DNA from: Candidatus Hydrogenedentota bacterium
GTDB lineage: Bacteria > Spirochaetota > Leptospiria > Turneriellales > J094
Assembly (NCBI GenBank): GCA_003695005.1
Contig: RFJE01000115.1
Coordinates: 1-5,284, forward strand
DNA length: 5,284 bases
Direction: 5' to 3'
In this document: one piece after another, positions 1 through 4,955 of the stretch
Layout: each line of letters starts with the position of its first letter
Position numbering within the stretch: position 1 is the first letter of the stretch
Translations under genes and position numbers: made by a program
Notes under the pieces: generated by a model
Told to the model about the DNA's origin: nothing
The model's database searches: none
The model's input: the letters and a program-made list of their open reading frames with translations, nothing else

Positions 1-256
1 CCATATCATAAAAATATTATATACATGAATTTAAGTTTCGGCAATAGGATGAATATCTGAACCACAAATGTTAAGTATTTAAAGGAAATGCTATAATAGC
101 AATTAGAGTCCACGATAGTAATATCAGTAATAGCGATAAAGTATTAATAGAAAACTAAATGTATATTCCTTAAAGCAAAACATATAGAATGCAGCACTGC
201 TTGTTGTGTGTCTGAAGGCTACCTTCCTTTTTCGAGTGAATTTCACATCGCTATTT
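1..256. other. Upstream regulatory region of amt-glnK, no gene seen
   Basis: This AT-rich stretch before the amt promoter contains no convincing coding frame with a ribosome binding site. It holds a perfect 13-bp palindrome at 89-101, a 9-bp inverted pair (129-137 with 247-255) and several copies of GCTAT/ATAGC, all candidates for binding sites of a sigma-54 activator. A short GC-poor hairpin followed by five T (214-232) has only a 5-bp stem and is too weak to call a terminator. The gene to the left of the window is not visible, so the first part may also include the upstream end of a neighbour. Confidence 0.6.
89..101. promoter_or_regulatory. Perfect palindrome, candidate enhancer (activator) site
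   Basis: TGCTAT-A-ATAGCA is an exact dyad with 6-bp arms. Its centre lies about 163 bp upstream of the -24 GG of the sigma-54 promoter, a normal distance for the upstream activating sequence of a bacterial enhancer-binding protein. It does not match the enterobacterial NtrC consensus, so the regulator cannot be named. It also contains TATAAT (92-97), which could be a sigma-70 -10 box, but no good -35 box stands 16-18 bp before it. Confidence 0.35.
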
Positions 257-272
257 TGGCATGAAATTTGCT
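257..272 (+). promoter_or_regulatory. Sigma-54 (RpoN) -24/-12 promoter of amt-glnK
   Basis: TGGCATGAAATTTGCT matches the sigma-54 consensus TGGCAC-R-N4-TTGCW at every fixed position except C to T at the sixth base. The invariant GG (258-259) and GC (270-271) are exactly 10 bp apart. Transcription would begin about 12 nt past the -12 element, near 283, giving a leader of roughly 28 nt that contains the GGAGG ribosome binding site of amt. Sigma-54 promoters need an ATP-driven activator and are classical for nitrogen genes, which fits the operon downstream. Placement just before the gene and the exact spacing make chance unlikely. Confidence 0.85.
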
Positions 273-300
273 ATTTACTGGTGAGCGAATATCGCAAAAT

Positions 301-305
301 GGAGG
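301..305 (+). promoter_or_regulatory. Ribosome binding site that sets the amt start
   Basis: GGAGG lies 5 nt before the ATG at 311. The frame is open from an ATG at 206, but that ATG has no Shine-Dalgarno and lies upstream of the sigma-54 promoter, so it cannot be on the mRNA made from that promoter. Confidence 0.9.
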
Positions 306-310
306 TAAAT

Positions 311-1693
311 ATGAATAGAATGAAAATACTCAAAAAAATGAGTTTAACAATGGCGATTTTAGCTACAATTTTAGCTGTCTCGCCAATCGTCATGAACCAG
401 GTATATGCGCAGGAAGAAGCAGTTCAGCAAGCGCCACAAAAAACAGAGGTAAAAAAACCTTCTGCCACGGATGAGCTTGCTTATGCTGTGGATAACATGT
501 TTTTGTTTTTCTGCGCAGTGTTAGTGCTTTTTATGCAAGCCGGATTTGCCATGGTGGAAGCCGGGCTCAATGCATCGAAAAACACAGTGAACATTTTGTT
601 TAAAAACTTAATGGATCTGTGTATTGGTGTTGGTCTGTACTGGCTCATTGGCTATGGCATGATGTATCCGGGAGATGCTTTTAAAGGAGGCTGGTTTGGT
701 TTTGCTGGCTTTGGAGTATCCGAGAAATTAGGTGATGTGGCCGGTGGTACCTTACACCCCCAATTTGACTTTTTATTCCAAGTTGCCTTTGCTGCAACGG
801 CAGCTACCATTGTATCCGGTGCGGTTGCAGGAAGATTAAAATTTGCTGCTTACTTAATTTACAGTGCTGTTTTAACAGGGCTTATTTACCCAATTAGCGG
901 CATGTGGAAATGGGGAGGCGGCTGGCTCGATGCTATGGGCTTTTATGACTTTGCTGGTTCCCTTGTTGTGCATGCCGTAGGTGGGTTTGCAGGCTTAGCG
1001 GGAGCATTAGTGTTAGGACCGCGTATAGGCAAGTTTAACCAAGATGGTACACCAAATCCTATGCCTGGTCATAACTTAGCGTTTACAGCGCTTGGGGTAT
1101 TTATTTTATGGATTGGCTGGTATGGATTTAACCCCGGTTCTCAATTAGCTTTTTATGGTAGTGCCAATACCTCAGCTGTAGGTATTATTGCAGTCAATAC
1201 AACCATTGCAGCTGCTATGGGAGCATTTGGTGCTATGCTCTTTAACTGGATTTTATATGGAAAGCCGGAACTTTCTATGGCACTCAACGGAGCATTGGCA
1301 GGTCTTGTTGGCATTACAGCAAATTGTGATAGTGTAACGAATGGCGAAGCCTTTATTATTGGAATCGTTGCCGGTATCATTGTTGTGCTTGGCGTTATTC
1401 TGCTAAACAAGCTTAAAATCGATGATCCGGTAGGTGCATTTCCTGTGCACGGGCTTGCTGGTATATGGGGCGGAATTGCCACAGGACTTTTTGGAGATCA
1501 TCCTCTTGGAGCACAAATTGTTGGGTCATTAGTGATTCCGGCATGGGCATTTATCACCATGTATATTTTATTCTTCACTATGGATAAAATCTTTGGAATT
1601 CGTGTATCCGAAGAAGAGGAAATTAAAGGTCTAGATATTGGAGAGCACGGCGAAGAAGCTTATGCTGGTTTCCAAATCATAGAAACAAAATAA
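311..1693 (+). CDS. amtB: Ammonium channel/transporter of the Amt family
   Basis: The 460-residue membrane protein conducts ammonium/ammonia as a trimer. Residues 1-33 form a signal peptide (positive MNRMKILKK, hydrophobic core, VYA then QEE), and about eleven membrane helices follow from residue 57. E. coli AmtB landmarks are present: the MQAGFAMVEAG segment (75-85), the Phe gate (Phe156/160 for Phe103/107; Phe273 in GFNPGS for Phe215), Trp199 for Trp148, Asp213 for Asp160, the pore histidines His221 (VVHAVGG) and His380 (PVHGLAGIWG), and Ser277 for Ser219. The tail GIRVSEEEEIKGLDIGEHGEEAY (429-451) is the conserved region needed for PII control. It is the first gene of an operon with glnK and is driven by the sigma-54 element at 257. 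Length is normal and no key residue is missing. Confidence 0.97.
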   Translation: MNRMKILKKMSLTMAILATILAVSPIVMNQVYAQEEAVQQAPQKTEVKKPSATDELAYAVDNMFLFFCAVLVLFMQAGFAMVEAGLNASKNTVNILFKNLMDLCIGVGLYWLIGYGMMYPGDAFKGGWFGFAGFGVSEKLGDVAGGTLHPQFDFLFQVAFAATAATIVSGAVAGRLKFAAYLIYSAVLTGLIYPISGMWKWGGGWLDAMGFYDFAGSLVVHAVGGFAGLAGALVLGPRIGKFNQDGTPNPMPGHNLAFTALGVFILWIGWYGFNPGSQLAFYGSANTSAVGIIAVNTTIAAAMGAFGAMLFNWILYGKPELSMALNGALAGLVGITANCDSVTNGEAFIIGIVAGIIVVLGVILLNKLKIDDPVGAFPVHGLAGIWGGIATGLFGDHPLGAQIVGSLVIPAWAFITMYILFFTMDKIFGIRVSEEEEIKGLDIGEHGEEAYAGFQIIETK

Positions 1694-1703
1694 GGAGTGA
1701 ACT

Positions 1704-2045
1704 ATGAAATTAATAACAGCATTGATTCAACCACATAAGTTGCCCGATGTAAAAAAAGCCTTGTTTGATGCAAAAGTCTATAAAATGACTGTGACTTCTG
1801 CACTCGGCGCAGGTGCACAAAAAGGCTATACAGAAACATACCGTGGGGCACAGGAAGAGATTAACTTACTTAAGAAAATTAAGATTGAAATTGCCGTCAA
1901 TGATGATTTTGTTCAGCCAACTGTGGATGCGATTATTAAAGGCGCAAAAACAGGAAATATTGGCGATGGTAAAATTTTTATCCAACCGCTAGAAGAATGC
2001 ATCCGCATTCGCACAGGCGAAAAAGGTAAAGCGGCCATTGGATAA
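1704..2045 (+). CDS. glnK: PII nitrogen regulatory protein, GlnK type
   Basis: This 113-residue PII signal protein starts 10 nt after amt, with AAGGAG (1692-1697) 6 nt before its ATG. PII trimers sense 2-oxoglutarate and ATP/ADP and, in this gene pairing, bind and close the Amt channel. It aligns with E. coli GlnK without gaps: Gln39 (2-oxoglutarate/Mg-ATP site), Lys58, the T-loop [13 protein letters not shown] (37-49), the nucleotide-binding [10 protein letters not shown] (83-92), and Arg101 and Arg103 in CIRIRTGE. The signature YRGA-x-Y reads YRGAQE, so Tyr51, the uridylylated residue of proteobacterial PII, is Glu51. Position 38 is Ala instead of Arg. Control is therefore probably by ligand binding alone, as known for several Gram-positive PII proteins. 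Called GlnK because of its linkage to amt; sequence alone does not separate GlnK from GlnB. Confidence 0.96.
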   Translation: MKLITALIQPHKLPDVKKALFDAKVYKMTVTSALGAGAQKGYTETYRGAQEEINLLKKIKIEIAVNDDFVQPTVDAIIKGAKTGNIGDGKIFIQPLEECIRIRTGEKGKAAIG

Positions 2046-2056
2046 TCTATAATTAA

Positions 2057-2091
2057 GCAGCGATTCTCGGCGAAATGCCGAGAATCGCTGC
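2057..2091 (+). terminator. 15-bp perfect hairpin after glnK
   Basis: GCAGCGATTCTCGGC (2057-2071) pairs perfectly with 2077-2091 across a GAAAT loop, 11 nt after the glnK stop. The stem is very stable, but what follows (ATCTAGATT) is not a proper T-tract. It may act as a terminator together with the next structure or mainly protect the 3' end of the mRNA. Confidence 0.6.
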
Positions 2092-2105
2092 ATCTAGATT
2101 CGAAA

Positions 2106-2207
2106 AAGGGAAAAAAGGCCTGCTCGTGCTCAAACAGCCCTCCCCCGCACCAAATTTTCAATTTGGTGCGGGGTCCGGAACTGCGCCTAGTAGGCCTTTT
2201 TTCCCTT
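2106..2207. terminator. Nested bidirectional terminator between convergent operons
   Basis: The outer arms 2106-2121 and 2192-2207 are a perfect 16-bp inverted repeat containing A6 on the left and T6 on the right around GGCCT. Three more pairs, one of them G-U when read on the plus strand, extend it to 19 bp. Each strand therefore ends its hairpin with a T6 run (AGGCCTTTTTT), as expected for a terminator serving both glnK (plus) and the ferredoxin gene (minus, stop at 2229). Inside sits a second perfect hairpin: CCCCGCACCAAATT (2143-2156) pairs with 2160-2173 over a 3-nt loop. A nested hairpin inside a terminator loop is unusual and may be a later insertion. Confidence 0.75.
2143..2173. repeat. 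14-bp perfect inner inverted repeat
   Basis: The arms 2143-2156 and 2160-2173 are exactly complementary with a TTC loop. The structure lies inside the loop of the bidirectional terminator. Its GC-rich base (CCCCGC/GCGGGG) differs from the AT-rich surroundings. It could be a small palindromic intergenic repeat, but a second copy is not present in this window. Confidence 0.6.
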
Positions 2208-2228
2208 CACCAAGAGTTGCTGGTTCTA

Positions 2229-2801
2229 TTATCCTTGTATTCGAATTGCAATAGGAGAAGGAAATTGATCGCAATGATAGGCACACATTCCACATCCAAC
2301 ACAAAGGCTTTCCTCTAAAACAGGTTTTCGATTTACCATTTTAATGGCTCGAATATGAGACGGACAAAGGTGAGCACAGTAATCACATAAAATTCCTTGC
2401 GAGGTAGCACATAACTCTAAATCAATTTCTGCTTTAGCAATTGGCTGAATGCGGTGGAACAAAAGTGCATCTGTGGGACAGGCTTCCACACAAGGGAAAT
2501 CTTTACACCACCTACATGGTTTTTGAGCTGGCGATAAAAATGGAGTTCCTTCTTCAAGGCCAAACTCTTCGTTTAAAAGGGAAATTGCCTTTTCGGGACA
2601 TGCATGCACACACTCTTTTTGGCAGGTTGCGCAAAGGGTAATGAGTGTAGATGTTTCGGCAGCCCCCGGAGGACGTATCACTTTGATTTTTGTTTCTTCG
2701 GGTTCTTCTTGCAAAGAAGTATCTTTCTCTACTTCGCCTGAGAAACTACGCAACATCTCGCGAGCAAATACCTTAAAAAATTGTTTGCGAGAGTATTCCA
2801 T
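2229..2801 (-). CDS. NapG-like ferredoxin with four [4Fe-4S] clusters, no Tat signal
   Basis: The 190-residue protein should carry electrons through four [4Fe-4S] clusters. Its 16 ligands form four sets: Cys57/60/64/68 (C-x2-C-x3-C-x3-CP), 96/99/104/108 (C-x2-C-x4-C-x3-CP), 131/139/142/146 (C-x7-C-x2-C-x3-CP) and 167/170/173/177. This order, the odd third spacing, the RPPGA element (43-47) and GTPF before the second set match the NapG/MauM family. NapG is normally exported by Tat, whereas here the N-terminus MEYSRKQFFKVFAREMLRSF recalls a twin-arginine motif but lacks a hydrophobic stretch, so the protein is probably cytoplasmic, perhaps on the membrane face. It follows the polyferredoxin stop by 1 nt (TAA-T-ATG) without its own Shine-Dalgarno, implying coupled translation. 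The electron acceptor is unknown. Confidence 0.88.
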   Translation of the reverse strand: MEYSRKQFFKVFAREMLRSFSGEVEKDTSLQEEPEETKIKVIRPPGAAETSTLITLCATCQKECVHACPEKAISLLNEEFGLEEGTPFLSPAQKPCRWCKDFPCVEACPTDALLFHRIQPIAKAEIDLELCATSQGILCDYCAHLCPSHIRAIKMVNRKPVLEESLCVGCGMCAYHCDQFPSPIAIRIQG

Positions 2802-2802
2802 A

Positions 2803-4326
2803 TTACATGGCTGTTTTCATGGCCATTGGCTGTGCAATCAACCAAATACTAAAAGAAGAATAAAGTATCATGGTAAGGATGAGAGGGAGAAGCGCAATAA
2901 ATCGCTGCTTTTTCCTAGCAAACATTCTTTCGGCAATCCTATCTGCTACCACCACACCAAAAATATGACCTACCACAATAAAAAAGACCTGTAGCCACCA
3001 AACCGTGGATAAAGATAGAATAGGTTCAAATTGACGATTCAGCGATGGGAATAAATTCCAACCAAAACCAAATGGATCATTGAGATAGGGTAATATGTTT
3101 TGGCCTTCCATAAAAAAATGCATGCTATTATGTGCAATGTGGTAAAAAAGAGCAACGGGGATTAAAGGGTATGCATAAGCTCGCAGTAAATCGGCAACAC
3201 CATATTCTTGTACCTTTGCGATCCATTTAGAAAGCCATGCAGTCAACCCAAAAAGCAAAATAGGGGCTAGTATCATCAAAAACATTAGAACCGAAAAAAC
3301 AGTAATTTTTCCAAGACTGAATTCCACTCGAATTTGGTGATTGATATGCGTCCAAAGAGGGGTCATGGTAAGACCGTGAAAACTGCTCATAGCTAATAGT
3401 ACAATGGCCATTAAAGCTTCGTCATTTCGAAAAGTTTGCTTGTGAAGCAAATCCGTTGCAAATGGGCGGAACGAGATGGCAATGTTATTATGTGGACAAG
3501 TTCTTACACAAGAGGTACAAAGTGTGCAATACGTATTTTCATTGAATTTTGACGGGTTTAAATAAAGAGGACATCCTGGGTCATGCTCATTTCCGCGAAC
3601 ACAATCTTTTGTCTTACATTTAGCACATACATTTGCGTCCACCGATCGAAGCTCTAAAGGAGAAAAAAGAGCATAAATTCCGCTGACCCTTCCGACAAGG
3701 CAAGCATAGCGACAAAATCCTCTCTTTTCAAAAATTAACGCCGACGAAACTGCCATCACAACCATAGTAAGTCCCATTAGCGCCGTTAAATAGCCATTTC
3801 GTGTAATATCAAAACCAAGCTCTAGCCAAGTTAAACCAATAAACAAGATAAGAGCAGGGTATAAATTTCGAAAAGGCTTTGGCCACTTATAACCTAGATT
3901 TAATTTAGGCAAATTTCGCCTGATAGATAGATTACTTATGAGTCTAGAAACCCCTTCCCACGGACAAGCGGCACAAAAAGTTTTTCCAAAACCAAGGATA
4001 ATAAACACTAAAAGTGCCCACCACCATGTCCAGGTTAAAATGGGGGCAATGTTTTTGCGCGGATTTCCCAAAAAACCAGCTGTAAGAATGAGCAAAAGAA
4101 GCAGCATGGGAATGAACTGAAAGAAAAAAGGCCATGATGGCGATTTTACCATTTTATGGAAAGCAGGGAACCGAAATAAATTCCATTTAGGATATGTCTC
4201 TATCCGATACCCTTTCCCCTTTTTCCATACTAAAATAATATGAGTTAAAACAATAATCGCTGCGAGGGAAGCATACGCTAAAGAATCAGGAATGCCTTTC
4301 ATTACATGACCACTCATCCCATGCAT
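2803..4326 (-). CDS. NapH/NosR/FixG-like membrane polyferredoxin
   Basis: This integral membrane protein should pass electrons between the quinone pool or a membrane partner and its ferredoxin. In the 507-residue form, hydrophobic helices lie near 16-34, 67-85, 101-115, 157-168, 178-198, 304-316, 342-364, 385-398, 440-460 and 476-496. CAACP (Cys118/121) and CRYAC (Cys205/209) sit at helix ends, as in NapH, NosR and FixG/CcoG. A soluble loop carries two cluster sites: Cys234/237/242/252 (C-x2-C-x4-C-x9-CP) and Cys267/270/273/277 (C-x2-C-x2-C-x3-CP). The C-terminal membrane part has His396, 399 and 403 in YHIAHNSMHFF, and His454. Start: the ATG at 4326 has GGAG (4336-4333) 6 nt ahead. An ATG at 4338 in the same frame (511 residues) has no Shine-Dalgarno. 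The family is clear; the physiological role is not. Confidence 0.88.
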   Translation of the reverse strand: MHGMSGHVMKGIPDSLAYASLAAIIVLTHIILVWKKGKGYRIETYPKWNLFRFPAFHKMVKSPSWPFFFQFIPMLLLLLILTAGFLGNPRKNIAPILTWTWWWALLVFIILGFGKTFCAACPWEGVSRLISNLSIRRNLPKLNLGYKWPKPFRNLYPALILFIGLTWLELGFDITRNGYLTALMGLTMVVMAVSSALIFEKRGFCRYACLVGRVSGIYALFSPLELRSVDANVCAKCKTKDCVRGNEHDPGCPLYLNPSKFNENTYCTLCTSCVRTCPHNNIAISFRPFATDLLHKQTFRNDEALMAIVLLAMSSFHGLTMTPLWTHINHQIRVEFSLGKITVFSVLMFLMILAPILLFGLTAWLSKWIAKVQEYGVADLLRAYAYPLIPVALFYHIAHNSMHFFMEGQNILPYLNDPFGFGWNLFPSLNRQFEPILSLSTVWWLQVFFIVVGHIFGVVVADRIAERMFARKKQRFIALLPLILTMILYSSFSIWLIAQPMAMKTAM

Positions 4327-4343
4327 CATTTTCTCCATAATGG

Positions 4344-4372
4344 ATAAGCGTATCTTTAATTCATGCCGTCAA
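4344..4372 (-). promoter_or_regulatory. Weak candidate sigma-70 promoter of the redox operon
   Basis: On the minus strand TTGACG (4372-4367) is a good -35 box, and 17 bp later stands GCTTAT (4349-4344), which matches only half of the -10 consensus. Transcription would start near 4337, giving a very short leader compatible with translation from 4326 rather than 4338. The -35 box lies only 5 bp from the target duplication of the mobile element. Confidence 0.25.
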
Positions 4373-4377
4373 GAAAA

Positions 4378-4385
4378 GTTTGGTT
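4378..4385. repeat. Target-site duplication, left copy
   Basis: GTTTGGTT directly abuts the left end of the miniature element and is repeated exactly at the other end (4656-4663). Eight bases is the duplication length typical of IS66-family insertion. Confidence 0.85.
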
Positions 4386-4406
4386 GTAAGCGTCAAATCT
4401 TTCCCT
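4386..4406 (+). repeat. Left terminal inverted repeat of the MITE
   Basis: The 21-bp end starts GTAAGCGTCAAAT and finishes TTTCCCT. Read outward (minus strand) it contains TTGACG (4396-4391), a -35-like hexamer pointing at the polyferredoxin gene, but no fitting -10 box follows at 16-18 bp. Confidence 0.85.
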
Positions 4407-4413
4407 ATATTTA

Positions 4414-4434
4414 GCAGGGGGGACACCCCCCTGC
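4414..4434. repeat. 9-bp perfect GC-rich hairpin inside the MITE
   Basis: GCAGGGGGG (4414-4422) pairs perfectly with 4426-4434 over an ACA loop. No T-run follows on either strand, so it is not a standard terminator. It may be a structural or transposase-related part of the element. Confidence 0.7.
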
Positions 4435-4627
4435 CTCCGAATCCGCGGACGTTCGCGCAACAAAGAACTAAATTTTATTCTTCTGAAAAAGAATGCTTAA
4501 GCTACACGAGCAGAAAACAGTGTCCTCCGTCCCGTCGGCCGTGCGCTCACTGCGGGATTCTCCGGCACCCCCCGAGCGGGTGAGCTCGAAAATAGTACAC
4601 TATAATACTCATTACTATTGCTCTTCA

Positions 4628-4634
4628 CGCTTAC
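4628..4634 (-). repeat. Subterminal copy of the MITE end motif
   Basis: CGCTTAC here repeats the outermost seven bases of the right end (4649-4655) exactly 21 bp inward, about two helical turns. The wider ACGCTTACA (4627-4635) is also the exact reverse complement of 4385-4393, at the left end. It may be a second transposase contact. Confidence 0.5.
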
Positions 4635-4655
4635 AGGGAAAAATTCAGCGCTTAC
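4635..4655 (-). repeat. Right terminal inverted repeat of the MITE
   Basis: Read on the minus strand it begins GTAAGCGCTGAAT and ends TTTCCCT, the counterpart of the left end, and it abuts the second duplication copy. Confidence 0.85.
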
Positions 4656-4663
4656 GTTTGGTT
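4656..4663. repeat. Target-site duplication, right copy
   Basis: GTTTGGTT follows immediately after the right terminal repeat and is identical to the left copy; the bases beyond it on the two sides do not continue the match. Confidence 0.85.
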
Positions 4664-4680
4664 AGTAATAAAATATAGGT

Positions 4681-4709
4681 AGCCACTCCATTCTTGTGGA
4701 GAAGTGACT
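4681..4709 (-). terminator. Probable terminator of the small-gene operon
   Basis: Read on the minus strand just after the stop at 4713, AGTCA (4709-4705) pairs with TGGCT (4685-4681) through one G-U, then a 3-nt bulge, then CTCCA (4701-4697) pairs with TGGAG (4690-4686) around a 6-nt loop. The wobble pairs only in a minus-strand transcript. A moderately T-rich stretch (ACCTATATTTTATT) follows. Both elements are imperfect, so strength is uncertain. Confidence 0.55.
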
Positions 4710-4712
4710 ATT

Positions 4713-4955
4713 CTATAAGTTAAAACCAGCAAGCACGTATAAGTAGCTATGAAGGATACGGTGTTCTTTTTTTCCTGCTTTTCGTACTTTTCCGTCTTCT
4801 GTTTTTACGTACAATGTGGTCAGTAATGGCGACGGGAAAATACCGCTATCCCAATGTTTTGTATATTTTTCCCACTCTTCATGGGAATGAACCGCTGCTT
4901 CTCGGATAGTGGGAAAAAATGGGCCTTCTTCAAAAGTGGAATACAATTTTTTCAT
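4713..4955 (-). CDS. Small hypothetical protein, 80 residues
   Basis: I do not recognise this protein. The start is well supported: AGGAGG (4966-4961) lies 5 nt before the ATG, and the ATG overlaps the stop of the preceding gene as ATGA (4955-4952), so the two are co-transcribed and translationally coupled. The sequence MKKLYSTFEEGPFFPTIREA is followed by an acidic and aromatic stretch (HSHEEWEKYTKHWDSG, 23-38), a likely beta segment (LLTTLYVKTEDGKV, 44-57), a basic patch (RKAGKKEHR, 58-66) and a hydrophobic C-terminus (SYLYVLAGFNL). There is no signal peptide, membrane helix, cysteine or clear catalytic motif. It is probably a small soluble protein acting with its 89-residue neighbour. A toxin-antitoxin pair is possible from layout alone, but no sequence motif supports it. 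Confidence 0.65.
   Translation of the reverse strand: MKKLYSTFEEGPFFPTIREAAVHSHEEWEKYTKHWDSGIFPSPLLTTLYVKTEDGKVRKAGKKEHRILHSYLYVLAGFNL

Larger units (their letters stand above)
4386..4655. mobile_element. IS66-type miniature inverted-repeat element (MITE), 270 bp
   Basis: The terminal inverted repeats 4386-4406 and 4635-4655 match at 17 of 21 positions: both begin GTAAGCG and both end in TTTCCCT, with differences only at positions 8-10 and 14. They are bounded exactly by the 8-bp direct repeat GTTTGGTT. IS66-family elements are known for ends starting GTAA and 8-bp duplications, so this is best read as a non-autonomous IS66 derivative. The inside is GC-rich compared with the flanks and codes for no transposase. 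It holds a 9-bp perfect hairpin (4414-4434), a 6-bp hairpin (4477-4494) and a 5-bp hairpin (4573-4588). Two short open frames over it have no ribosome binding site and cross its borders, so they are not genes. Removing the element and one duplication restores a spacer of about 96 bp between the flanking minus-strand genes. Confidence 0.85.

Noticed and set aside
214..232. Hairpin GAAGG-CTA-CCTTC followed by five T, possible attenuator
   Set aside because: The stem is only 5 bp with a 3-nt loop, and it lies upstream of the sigma-54 start site, so it would not be on the amt mRNA.
206..310. Upstream extension of the amt frame from an ATG at 206
   Set aside because: It has no ribosome binding site, lies upstream of and across the sigma-54 promoter, and would bury the signal peptide behind 35 residues not typical of Amt proteins.
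1153..1482. Minus-strand open frame of 109 codons inside amt
   Set aside because: It is antisense to a clearly conserved Amt region and has no ribosome binding site or recognisable product.
1913..2161. Minus-strand open frame of 82 codons over the end of glnK and the terminators
   Set aside because: It reads through three strong hairpins and the antisense of glnK; no start signal.
2106..2207. The 16-bp inverted repeat as the ends of a second miniature transposable element
   Set aside because: No direct repeat flanks it, and the A6/T6 arms at a convergent gene junction are explained by a bidirectional terminator.
2641..2994. Plus-strand open frame of 117 codons antisense to the ferredoxin/polyferredoxin junction
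   Set aside because: It is antisense to two conserved coding regions, with no ribosome binding site.
4391..4396. Outward promoter starting from the left end of the miniature element (TTGACG)
   Set aside because: No acceptable -10 hexamer is found 16-18 bp downstream on the minus strand.
4339..4420. Sigma-54 promoter for the redox operon
   Set aside because: No GG-N10-GC element was found on the minus strand in this stretch.
4380..4678. Two plus-strand open frames of 67 and 61 codons over the GC-rich spacer
   Set aside because: They lack Shine-Dalgarno sequences, overlap each other in different frames, cross the borders of the miniature element and have low-complexity Pro/Arg/Cys-rich translations.
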